NCBI GenBank assembly: GCA_035714625.1 | Contig: DASTLT010000137.1 | Location: 1 to 8,000, forward strand | Direction: 5' to 3' | From: GCA-003244245 sp035714625 | GTDB lineage: Bacteria; Actinomycetota; Actinomycetes; Mycobacteriales; Pseudonocardiaceae | DNA: 8,000 nt | Shown here: piece after piece, positions 1 to 6,631 of the stretch | Position numbering within the stretch: the stretch's first letter is position 1 | How the letters are laid out: the number at the start of each line of letters is the position of its first letter | Translations under genes and position numbers: made by a program | The notes under the pieces: model-generated | What the model was told of the DNA's origin: nothing | What the model saw: only the letters and a program-made list of their open reading frames with translations | The model's database searches: none

Positions 1-960
1 GGGCACGTAGATGGCCTGCATCGAGGTGATCGAGTGGCCCCGGGTGGAGGTGATGCGCTCCTGCAGCTCGCCCATCTCGTCGGCCAGGGTCGGCTGGTAG
101 CCCACCGCGGAGGGCAGCCGGCCCAGCAGGGTGGAGACCTCCGAGCCGGCCTGGGTGAACCGGAAGATGTTGTCGATGAACAGCAGCACGTCCTGGTTCA
201 GCTCGTCCCGGAAGTACTCCGCCATGGTGAGCGCGGACAGCCCGACCCGCATCCGGGTGCCGGGCGGCTCGTCCATCTGACCGAAGACCAGTGCGGTGTC
301 CTTGAGGACGTTCGCCTCCTGCATCTCCAGGAACAGGTCGTTGCCCTCCCGGGTGCGCTCGCCCACCCCGGCGAAGACCGAGGTGCCACCGAAGTTCCGG
401 GCCACCCGGATGATCATCTCCTGGATGAGCACCGTCTTGCCCACCCCGGCACCACCGAACAGGCCGATCTTGCCGCCCTGCACGTACGGGGTGAGCAGGT
501 CGATGACCTTCAGCCCGGTCTCCAGCATCTCGGTCTTGCCCTCGAGCTGGTCGAAGGGCGGCGGCTTGCGGTGGATCCCCCAGCGCTCCCCGCTGAACTC
601 GGTGTCCGGGGCGTCCAGGCATTGCCCGAGCATGTTGAACACGTGCCCCTTGACCTGGTTGCCGACCGGCACCGAGATCGCCGCCCCGGTGTCGGTCACC
701 GGGGTTCCCCGGACCAGGCCATCGGCCGGTTGCATGGCAATCGCGCGCACCGTGTTGTCCCCCAGGTGCTGCGCGACCTCCAGGGTGATCGTCTTGCGCA
801 GCGCCTCGAACTCCACCTCCACGGTGAGCGCGTTGAACAGCGGTGGCACCTGGTCGCGCGGGAACTCCACGTCGACCACGGGGCCGGTCACCCGCACCAC
901 GCGGCCGGTCCCGGCCTCCGGCAGGGAGTTGGCGTTGGTCATCTTCTCGGCTGTGGTCAT
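1..960 (-). CDS. atpD: ATP synthase F1 beta subunit, 5' part (runs off window)
   Basis: Catalytic beta subunit of F1, which binds ADP and phosphate and makes ATP as gamma rotates. The first 320 codons are present; the family is usually about 470-485 residues, so roughly the C-terminal third lies beyond position 1. Visible motifs: beta-barrel start GRVVRVTGPVVDVEFPR (residues 19-35), Walker A GGAGVGKT (169-176), GERTREGND with the catalytic Glu at about 201, Walker B DVLLFID ending at Asp 263, and ITSTRGHSITSMQAIYVP at the edge. The actinobacterial RGGKI-type loop before Walker A reads QGGKI here. The chosen ATG (958-960) gives MTTAEK, like the mycobacterial MTTTAEK start, and leaves one base after the atpG stop. 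An in-frame ATG three codons upstream (967-969) would overlap atpG by 8 bases; the GGGGAG just before it sits too close to that ATG and fits the 960 start better. Last visible gene of the operon. Confidence 0.97.
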   Translation of the reverse strand, partial: MTTAEKMTNANSLPEAGTGRVVRVTGPVVDVEFPRDQVPPLFNALTVEVEFEALRKTITLEVAQHLGDNTVRAIAMQPADGLVRGTPVTDTGAAISVPVGNQVKGHVFNMLGQCLDAPDTEFSGERWGIHRKPPPFDQLEGKTEMLETGLKVIDLLTPYVQGGKIGLFGGAGVGKTVLIQEMIIRVARNFGGTSVFAGVGERTREGNDLFLEMQEANVLKDTALVFGQMDEPPGTRMRVGLSALTMAEYFRDELNQDVLLFIDNIFRFTQAGSEVSTLLGRLPSAVGYQPTLADEMGELQERITSTRGHSITSMQAIYVP

Positions 961-961
961 C

Positions 962-1945
962 TCACTCATCACTCCCCGCGGCGGCCAGCGCTTCGGCACC
1001 GCCGACGATCTCGCTGATCTCCTGGGTGATCATCGCCTGGCGGGCCTGGTTGGCCTCCCGGGTGAGATCGGAGATCAGCTCGGTGGCGTTGTCGGTGGCC
1101 GCCTTCATCGCCTGACGGCGAGCGGCCTGCTCCGACGCCGCGGCCTCCAGCAGCGCCGCGTAGATCCTGGTGTTGATGTACTTCGGCAGCAGGTGACCGA
1201 GCAGTTCCTCGGCATCCGGCTCGAACTCGTACACCGGTGCCAGCACATCCGCCGCCCGCGGCTGGATCTGGGCCTCGGGACCCAGCGCGCCGTCGGCTGT
1301 GTCGTCGCCGACATACTCGACCTCCAGGGGCGCGATCCGGTGCACCCGCGGGGTCTGGGTGAGCATCGAGCGGAACTCGGTGTAGACGACGTGCAGCTCG
1401 TCCACCCCCTCCACACCGTCCTGCCCCGGACCGCCCTCGGTGTCGTCCGCGCCAGCGAGAAACCTGCCCACCAGCAGGTCGCCTGCTCTGGCGGCGTCGG
1501 CGTACGAGGGCTGCTCGGTGAACCCCGTCCAGTACTCGGCGATCGGCCGCTGCCGGAACCGGTAGAAGTTCAGGCCCTTGCGGCCGATCACGTAGAGCTG
1601 CACCGACTTGCCCTCCTCGCGCAGCAGCGCCTGCAGCTCCTCGGCCGCCCGGATCAGGTTGGCGTTGTAGCCGCCGCACAGGCCCCGGTCGCTGGTCACC
1701 ACCAGCACCGCCGCCCGGGTCGGGTTCTCCCGCTCGGTCAGCAACGGATTGTCCAGGGTGCCGGCCGCATCGGCGAGCGCGGAGAGCACCCGGGTGATCT
1801 CCTGCGCATAGGGCCGGGCGGCCTCGACCCGGGCCTGCGCCCGGGCGATCCGCGAGGTGGCGATGAGCTCACTCGCCTTGGTGATCTTCTTGGTCGACTG
1901 GACGGAACGAATCCGGCGCCGCAGGACTCTCAGTTGTGCTGCCAT
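962..1945 (-). CDS. atpG: ATP synthase F1 gamma subunit
   Basis: Central rotor shaft of F1, coupling c-ring rotation to catalysis. The 327-residue protein begins MAAQLRVLRRRIRSVQSTKKITKA, the conserved N-terminal coiled-coil helix. It has the SDRGLCGGYNANL motif (residues 85-97) and the C-terminal helix (about 265-315) with RRQAMKAATDNA and the near-terminal ITQEISEIVGGAEAL. It is longer than the E. coli protein (287 residues). Part of the excess is an acidic Gly/Asp/Glu-rich loop at about residues 165-181, between RFLAG and DELHVVYTEF, where mycobacterial gamma also has an extra loop. A second stretch at about 212-232 (DDTADGALGPEAQ...) is also longer than in E. coli. Starts 7 bases after the atpA stop; no strong Shine-Dalgarno sequence is seen, only GAAGAAG, so coupling to atpA translation is likely. 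Confidence 0.97.
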   Translation of the reverse strand: MAAQLRVLRRRIRSVQSTKKITKASELIATSRIARAQARVEAARPYAQEITRVLSALADAAGTLDNPLLTERENPTRAAVLVVTSDRGLCGGYNANLIRAAEELQALLREEGKSVQLYVIGRKGLNFYRFRQRPIAEYWTGFTEQPSYADAARAGDLLVGRFLAGADDTEGGPGQDGVEGVDELHVVYTEFRSMLTQTPRVHRIAPLEVEYVGDDTADGALGPEAQIQPRAADVLAPVYEFEPDAEELLGHLLPKYINTRIYAALLEAAASEQAARRQAMKAATDNATELISDLTREANQARQAMITQEISEIVGGAEALAAAGSDE

Positions 1946-1952
1946 CGCCGGA

Positions 1953-3599
1953 TCACTTCTTCGGGGCGGGCTTGTGGACCTTCACCGACTCGTGGGTGAC
2001 CTCCTCGGCCTCCATCGCCTCGGCTTCGGCCTCATGACCCAGCGTGGTGCCCTCGAAGGTGGTGAACGAGTTCTTGAACTCCGCCACCGCGTCCACCAGT
2101 TGCTGCTCGGTGTCCTCGCTGAACTGCTTGCTCTCCCGGATCGTGTCGAGAATGCCGGAGTGGTGGCGGCGGATATGGTCGAGGAACTCCCGCTCGAAAC
2201 GGCGCACGTCGACCACTGGCACGTTGTCCAGGTGCCCGCGGGTGCCCAGCCAGATCGACACCACCTGCTCCTCGACCGCCAGCGGCTCGTACTGCCCCTG
2301 CTTGAGCAGCTCGGTGAGCCGCGCCCCGCGCTCGAGCTGCGCCCGCGAGGTCGCGTCCAGGTTCTCCGCCCCGAACGCGGCGAATGCCTCCAGCTCACGG
2401 TACTGCGACAGCTCCAGCCGCAGCGTGCCACCGACCGCTCTCATCGCCTTGATCTGCGCCGCGCCACCCACCCGGGACACCGACACCCCGACGTTGATCG
2501 CCGGCCGGACGCCCTGGTTGAACAGGTCGGCCTCGAAGAAGCACTGCCCGTCGGTGATGGAGATGACGTTGGTCGGGATGTAGGCCGCGATGTCGTTGGC
2601 CTTGGTCTCGACGATCGGCAGCCCGGTCAGCGAGCCGCCACCCCGCTCGTCGGAGAGCTTCGCGCAGCGCTCCAGCAGCCGCGAGTGCAGGTAGAACACG
2701 TCGCCCGGGTAGGCCTCCCGGCCCGGCGGGCGGCGCAGCAGCAGCGAAATCGCCCGGTACGCCTCGGCCTGCTTGGACAGGTCGTCGAACACGATCAGCA
2801 CGTGCCTGCCCTGGTACATCCAGTGCTGGCCGATCGACGAGCCGGTGTAGGGAGCCAGCCACTTGAAACCGGCCGAGTCCGAGGCGGGCGCGGCGACGAT
2901 GGTGGTGTACTGCAGCGCGCCGCGGTCCTCCAGCGCCTGGCGGACCGCCGCGATCGTGCTGCCCTTCTGCCCGATCGCCACGTAGATGCAGCGCACCTGC
3001 AGTTTCGAGTCGCCGCTCTCCCAGTTCGCCTTCTGGTTGAGGATGGTGTCGATGCACACCGCGGTCTTGCCGGTCTTGCGGTCGCCGATGATGAGCTGGC
3101 GCTGGCCGCGGCCGATCGGGGTCTGCGAGTCGATCGCCTTGATGCCGGTCTGCAGTGGCTCCTTCACCGGCTGCCGGTCGATCACCGAAGGCGCCTGCAG
3201 CTCGAGCACCCGCTGCTCGTCGGCCGCGATGTCGCCGAGGCCGTCAATCGGGTGGCCCAGCGGGTCCACCACCCGGCCGAGGAACTTGTCCCCGACCGGT
3301 ACCGACAGGATGCGGCCGGTGCGCCGGACCTCCTGGCCTTCTTCGATCTTCTCGAAGCTGCCGAGGATGACCGCGCCGATCTCGCGCACGTCGAGGTTCA
3401 GTGCGACGCCCAGCACGCCGCCGGGGAACTCCAGCAGCTCGTTGGTCATCGCCGAGGGCAGGCCCTCGACCCGGGCGATCCCGTCACCGGCGTAGGTGAC
3501 GACGCCCACCTCCTCGCGCGAGGTCTCGGTCGAGAATGAGGTGACGTAGTTCTCGATCGCGCTCCGGATCTCGTCCGAAGAGATCGTCAGCTCCGCCAT
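1953..3599 (-). CDS. atpA: ATP synthase F1 alpha subunit
   Basis: Non-catalytic nucleotide-binding subunit that alternates with beta in the F1 hexamer. Length is 548 residues against about 513 in E. coli. The N-terminus (MAELTISSDEIRSAIENYV) is the delta-contacting helix. Then come the beta-barrel with VGDGIARVEGL-like sequence (about 36-47), Walker A GDRKTGKT (172-179), Walker B VLIVFDD (267-273), YRAISLLLRRPPGREAYPGDVFYLHSRLLER (281-311), and the ATPase alpha/beta signature starting at Pro 366 (PAINVGVSVS), followed by Arg 376, the arginine finger reaching the beta active site. A charged tail (about 513-548, rich in Glu and ending HKPAPKK) extends beyond the E. coli C-terminus and resembles the mycobacterial alpha tail. 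The ATG at 3597-3599 is preceded by AGGGA nine bases upstream. Separated from atpH by 43 bases, the longest gap among the F1 genes. Confidence 0.98.
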   Translation of the reverse strand: MAELTISSDEIRSAIENYVTSFSTETSREEVGVVTYAGDGIARVEGLPSAMTNELLEFPGGVLGVALNLDVREIGAVILGSFEKIEEGQEVRRTGRILSVPVGDKFLGRVVDPLGHPIDGLGDIAADEQRVLELQAPSVIDRQPVKEPLQTGIKAIDSQTPIGRGQRQLIIGDRKTGKTAVCIDTILNQKANWESGDSKLQVRCIYVAIGQKGSTIAAVRQALEDRGALQYTTIVAAPASDSAGFKWLAPYTGSSIGQHWMYQGRHVLIVFDDLSKQAEAYRAISLLLRRPPGREAYPGDVFYLHSRLLERCAKLSDERGGGSLTGLPIVETKANDIAAYIPTNVISITDGQCFFEADLFNQGVRPAINVGVSVSRVGGAAQIKAMRAVGGTLRLELSQYRELEAFAAFGAENLDATSRAQLERGARLTELLKQGQYEPLAVEEQVVSIWLGTRGHLDNVPVVDVRRFEREFLDHIRRHHSGILDTIRESKQFSEDTEQQLVDAVAEFKNSFTTFEGTTLGHEAEAEAMEAEEVTHESVKVHKPAPKK

Positions 3600-3642
3600 G
3601 GCTATCGGTCCCTGCTCTCGTTTGTTCGTGCCTTCAGCGTAT

Positions 3643-4479
3643 TTATCGGACGGTGGGCAGCCACTGGTATGCCTTCTCCAGCTTCCCGGCGATACTGCCG
3701 TCGATCACCTCGTCACCCACCCGGATCACCAGCCCACCGAGCAGCTCCGGGTCGAACTCGACCTTCAGCGAGATCGGTCGCTGGTATACCTGGGTCAGGG
3801 CGTCGAGCAACCGCTGCTGCTGGGGCTCGGACAGCGGGCCACCGGCACTGACGTGCGCCACTGACCGCTCCCGGCGGGCGGCGGCGCGGTCGACCAGCTC
3901 GGCGACGACCTCGTCGAGGTGCCGCCGCCGCGGCGCGCGGACCACCTGTTCGAGCAACAGCCGGGTCACCGGGCGGACCCGCCCGGCCAGCACGGTGTCC
4001 AGCAACGCCAGGCGCCGCGGCACCGGTGCCGACTCGTCACCCAGCAGGAGCGCCAGCTTCGGCTCGGCGGCCAGGATGCGGCCGAACCGGAACAGCTCGT
4101 CCTCGACGTCTTCGAGGTCATCGTCCCGCTCGGCGAGGGCAAGCAGGGCCTGCCTGGCCAGCTCCTCGAGCCCGTCAACCAGGTCCAGAGACCGGGACCA
4201 GCGCAAGGCCACCACGTCGGTGAGCATCTGTCTGGTAGGCCCGCTCACCTTGCTCCCGAACAGCGCCTCGACCATCGCCTGGCGGGCCGTCACCGGCGCT
4301 GAGGGGTCGGCGAGATGCCGCCGGATCACCGGCTCCCTGCTGAGCATCGCCACGACGGCACCCACCTCGGCACCGAGGCGCTGCAGATCCTCGGCACCGG
4401 CGTCGGCGATCCGTTGCTCCAGCCGCTCCCGGGCGGTACCCAGGGCGGCCCTGCTGGCCGGTGGCAACAACGCTATCAA
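3643..4479 (-). CDS. atpH: ATP synthase delta subunit (long, unfused form)
   Basis: Delta subunit (OSCP homologue) that fastens the b stator stalk to the top of F1. The 278-residue protein is about 100 residues longer than E. coli delta (177). Its C-terminal signature is clear: PISLKVEFDPELLGGLVIRVGDEVIDGSIAGKLEKA (about 236-271). The extra length lies in the N-terminal half and middle, with helical, strongly charged segments such as ALAERDDDLEDVEDELFRFG. In mycobacteria a similarly enlarged delta is fused to a b-like domain; here there is no transmembrane segment, so it is unfused. The start is a TTG (4477-4479) overlapping the atpF stop as TTGA, with GGGGGA (4484-4489) four bases upstream. 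TTG codons at 4470 and 4467 are alternatives, so the start is uncertain by up to four codons. Confidence 0.95.
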   Translation of the reverse strand: MIALLPPASRAALGTARERLEQRIADAGAEDLQRLGAEVGAVVAMLSREPVIRRHLADPSAPVTARQAMVEALFGSKVSGPTRQMLTDVVALRWSRSLDLVDGLEELARQALLALAERDDDLEDVEDELFRFGRILAAEPKLALLLGDESAPVPRRLALLDTVLAGRVRPVTRLLLEQVVRAPRRRHLDEVVAELVDRAAARRERSVAHVSAGGPLSEPQQQRLLDALTQVYQRPISLKVEFDPELLGGLVIRVGDEVIDGSIAGKLEKAYQWLPTVR

Positions 4480-5060
4480 CGCTTCCCCCGCCCACCGGGC
4501 ACCGCCGCAGCCCCGCTCTCCGTGGCCGCCATCTGCTCCAGCTCGTCAAGGAAGCGGTCGACCGTGCCGGCCCGGCGGGCCTCATCGACCAGCGACTCAC
4601 CGACGATGCGGCCGGCCAGGGTCACGGCCAGCCGGCCGAGCTCGCCGCGCAGCTCACGGACCACCTGCTCGCGCTGGCTGGCGAGCTGCTCCGCGCCGCG
4701 CTGCAGGGTCCGCGCGACCTCGTGCTCGGCCTGCTGGCGCATCTCGTCCTTGATCGCCTGCGCATCCGCCCGCGCCGTCTCACGGATCTTCGCCGCCTCA
4801 ACCCGGGCCTCGGCCAGCGCCTCCTTGTAGCGGGCCTCGGCCTCCTGCAGGCGCTGGCGGGCCTGCTCGCTCTCCTCGATCTGCCGGCGAATCATCTGCT
4901 GGCGCTCGTTCATCGCCCGCTTGAGCGGGGGGACAGCGTAGCGGTAGATGACCCAGAAGATCACGAGGAAGATCAGCAACTCGACGATGATGGTGGCGTT
5001 GGGGACGAGGAAGTTGTTCTCCCCCCCGCCTTCCTGGGCGAACAGGATCTCTGCGGACAT
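4476..5060 (-). CDS. atpF: ATP synthase Fo b subunit
   Basis: Peripheral stalk subunit that anchors the stator in the membrane and holds F1 still against rotation. In 194 residues it shows a short polar N-terminus (MSAEILFAQEGGGENNF), one membrane segment (about 22-42, ATIIVELLIFLVIFWVIYRYA) followed by the conserved PPL (44-46), then a long charged coiled coil (about 48-165) rich in Glu, Arg, Gln and Ala, and a short glycine-rich tail (PGGRGKR). The ATG (5058-5060) is preceded by AGGCAGG. It lies 12 bases after atpE and overlaps atpH by four bases. Only one b-type gene is present, so the stalk is presumably a b homodimer; mycobacteria instead use b plus a b-delta fusion. Confidence 0.96.
   Translation of the reverse strand: MSAEILFAQEGGGENNFLVPNATIIVELLIFLVIFWVIYRYAVPPLKRAMNERQQMIRRQIEESEQARQRLQEAEARYKEALAEARVEAAKIRETARADAQAIKDEMRQQAEHEVARTLQRGAEQLASQREQVVRELRGELGRLAVTLAGRIVGESLVDEARRAGTVDRFLDELEQMAATESGAAAVPGGRGKR
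4484..4489 (-). promoter_or_regulatory. Ribosome binding site for atpH (supports a TTG start)
   Basis: On the minus strand this reads GGGGGA, four bases before the TTG at 4479, inside the last codons of atpF. No ATG or GTG near this point gives the conserved delta N-terminus (PASRAALGTARERLEQR), so a TTG start coupled to atpF termination is the simplest reading. Seen in sequence; the function is inferred. Confidence 0.5.
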
Positions 5061-5072
5061 CGCGTGCCTGCC

Positions 5073-5357
5073 TCAGCCGCCGGGGGTGGCGAACACGAAG
5101 AGCGCCATGAAGGCGAGGTTGATGAAGTACATCGCCTCGACCAGACCGACGGTGATCAAAAAGATGGTGAACAGCCGGCCGTACGCCTCGGGCTGACGGG
5201 TGGTGCCCGCGATCAGTTGGCCACCGACCAGGCCGTCACCAATTGCCGCGCCGATCGCGCCACCGGCCAGGGCGAGACCACCGCCGATAAGCGCGCCGGC
5301 TGTTGTGATCGAGCCGATTTCGGCGCCCTGGGCGAGGACGATTTCACTGAGGGCCAT
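5073..5357 (-). CDS. atpE: ATP synthase Fo c subunit (c-ring proteolipid)
   Basis: Forms the proton-driven c-ring. The 94-residue protein has two membrane helices joined by the polar loop RQPE (54-57). Helix 1 (about 17-45) carries the glycine-rich packing motif GGGLALAGGAIGAAIGDG, and helix 2 (about 62-90) carries the proton-binding Glu 74 in ITVGLVEAMYFINLAFMALF. No extra Gln/Glu in helix 1 suggests sodium use, so protons are the likely ion. It is about 13 residues longer at the N-terminus than M. tuberculosis AtpE (81 residues) but otherwise very similar. The position equivalent to mycobacterial Ala63 is Met 76. The ATG (5355-5357) has a strong GAGGAG four bases upstream (5362-5367), as expected for the subunit needed in most copies. 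Confidence 0.98.
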   Translation of the reverse strand: MALSEIVLAQGAEIGSITTAGALIGGGLALAGGAIGAAIGDGLVGGQLIAGTTRQPEAYGRLFTIFLITVGLVEAMYFINLAFMALFVFATPGG

Positions 5358-5435
5358 GTCTCTCCTCTTGAGTGGGAACTGTTACGAGCCGTGTCCTGGC
5401 GAGATGGGTCCAGCTCTGGTGCGGTTCGCGGCTGG

Positions 5436-6167
5436 TCAGTGCGCCCCCTCCTCGTCCTGGGCGGCGGCGAAGCCGAAGTACACGATCGTCAGAACGGAGA
5501 AGATGATCGCCTGGATCAATCCGATCGCCAGGTCGAACAGCTTCCACGCCGACGTCGGGAACCACATCACGTAGGCCGGCAGCAGCGCCAGGATGCTCAC
5601 CATCACGGTGCCCGCGAAGATGTTGCCGAACAGCCGCAACGCCAGCGTGAACGGCTTGACCAGCTCTTCGATGATGTTGATCGGCAGCAGCAGCGGAGTC
5701 GGGTGCACGAAGTGCTTCAGGTAGCCGACACCCTTCTTCCGGAACCCGGTGATGTGCACCAGGATGATCACGAAGAAGGCCAGCGCGAAGGTCAGGTTGA
5801 CGTCGGCGGTCGGCGGGCGCACGTACTCCTCGAACGAGTGCGGGAGGATGGCGAGCCAGTTCGAGATGAGGATGAAGACGAACAGCGCGATCGCGAGCGG
5901 CACCACGAATGGCGCCGTCCGGACCCCCATGTTCTGCTCGACCTGACCCTCGATCCAGTCCACCACGGTCTCCCATGCGAGCTGGATCCCGCTCGGCACC
6001 CCCGAGGTCGACTTGGCTTTGAGGTAGAAGGCGAACCCCGCGACGATCGCCGCCGAGATCAGGGTGGAGATCACAGTGTCCACGTTGAATGCGAGACCGA
6101 AGAAACTCACTTCCGGGTGGACACCGACTTGCACGCCTCCCTCTGCGGTCAGCACCAGCTCAGTCAT
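5436..6167 (-). CDS. atpB: ATP synthase Fo a subunit
   Basis: Stator channel protein that conducts protons to and from the c-ring. It is 243 residues with about five or six hydrophobic segments. The family core EELVKPFTLALRLFGNIFAG (167-186) contains the essential Arg 178 facing the c-ring, and the last helices (about 190-235) include IQAIIFSVLTIVYFGFA. Upstream, EGQVEQNMG and PFVVPLAIALFVFILISNWLAILP are also typical. The start ATG (6165-6167) overlaps the TGA of the upstream AtpI-like gene as ATGA, with GGGAG seven bases upstream. A 78-base gap separates it from atpE; I see no convincing terminator there, only the atpE ribosome binding site. Confidence 0.97.
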   Translation of the reverse strand: MTELVLTAEGGVQVGVHPEVSFFGLAFNVDTVISTLISAAIVAGFAFYLKAKSTSGVPSGIQLAWETVVDWIEGQVEQNMGVRTAPFVVPLAIALFVFILISNWLAILPHSFEEYVRPPTADVNLTFALAFFVIILVHITGFRKKGVGYLKHFVHPTPLLLPINIIEELVKPFTLALRLFGNIFAGTVMVSILALLPAYVMWFPTSAWKLFDLAIGLIQAIIFSVLTIVYFGFAAAQDEEGAH

Positions 6168-6574
6168 GTCTGCACTCCCGTCCGCCGCAGCTCCTTGATC
6201 AGCGGAACCATCACGATAAAGATCATGACGAACTGGAACAGCGCAAGGCCGAGAAAGACCCCCAAGCCGGCGGGGCGTACCAGCATCGCAACACCGAGGG
6301 CGAGCAGCGTGATGATCGTCAGGCGGCCGAGCACATTTCCGGCACTGCGGCGCCTCTTGTGCGGGTCGTCGCTCGCGGCGTAGCGTCCAGCAGTCCGACG
6401 GATCAGGGCGGTGTTGAGCAAGCCCAGGCCGACGCCCACGCAGCCGAACAGGGCCATTGCGAGCAGGCCGAACGGGGTGAGTGCCGCGATCATCACCACA
6501 CCAAGGACCGCTGCGGCCGTCGCGAGCCGCCGCATGCTCACGACAGCCATCGCCGGGCTCAGATCAGGGCTCAC
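6164..6574 (-). CDS. atpI: AtpI-like membrane protein (ATP synthase-associated)
   Basis: A 136-residue hydrophobic protein with four predicted membrane segments (about 17-32, 35-57, 82-99, 102-124) and a basic cytosolic loop in the middle (DDPHKRRRS, 69-77). Size, topology and position directly before atpB match AtpI/ATP synthase protein I and the small membrane protein found before atpB in mycobacteria (the Rv1303 position). AtpI proteins are reported to aid c-ring assembly or stability and are not part of the finished enzyme. Sequence conservation in this family is low, so the name rests mostly on context and topology. The start is GTG (6572-6574), fixed by AAGGAG four bases upstream. Its TGA overlaps the atpB start, so the two are probably translationally coupled. 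Confidence 0.8.
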   Translation of the reverse strand: MSPDLSPAMAVVSMRRLATAAAVLGVVMIAALTPFGLLAMALFGCVGVGLGLLNTALIRRTAGRYAASDDPHKRRRSAGNVLGRLTIITLLALGVAMLVRPAGLGVFLGLALFQFVMIFIVMVPLIKELRRTGVQT

Positions 6575-6600
6575 GGCGCTCCTTCTTCCAGCGTCATCAT
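6571..6600 (-). other. Micro-ORF (9 codons) overlapping the AtpI-like start
   Basis: ATG at 6598-6600 opens a frame reading MMTLEEGAP and stops with TGA at 6571-6573, overlapping the GTG start of the AtpI-like gene as GTGA. A second frame, MTTLGPT (6620-6597), stops on this ATG as an ATGA overlap. Both begin within a 13-bp direct repeat with one mismatch (6588-6600 and 6608-6620). They might act as a translational relay across the 57-base gap, or be chance products of a small duplication. No independent evidence of translation. Confidence 0.25.
6579..6584 (-). promoter_or_regulatory. Ribosome binding site for the AtpI-like gene
   Basis: A near-perfect AAGGAG on the minus strand, four bases before the GTG at 6574. 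It decides for this start over the internal ATG codons at residues 9 and 14. It also lies inside a micro-ORF that ends on this GTG. Confidence 0.75.
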
Positions 6601-6631
6601 GTGGGTCCCAGCGTCGTCATGGTCGCGGGGA

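Noticed and set aside
296..1999. Long plus-strand open frames (296-1999, 1857-3539, 4461-6383 and others)
   Set aside because: They lie antisense to unmistakable ATP synthase genes, have low-complexity Arg/Pro/Leu/His-rich translations and no recognisable motifs. They are typical shadows of high-GC codon bias.
3600..3642. Possible internal promoter before atpA (AT-rich patch with TACGCT)
   Set aside because: A TAnnnT match is present, but no -35-like element at the right distance, and the 43-base gap is fully explained by the atpA ribosome binding site. Too weak to call.
5358..5435. Possible terminator or attenuator between atpB and atpE
   Set aside because: Only a 4-bp CCAG/CTGG pairing with a two-base loop was found. 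No stable hairpin, just a strong atpE ribosome site.
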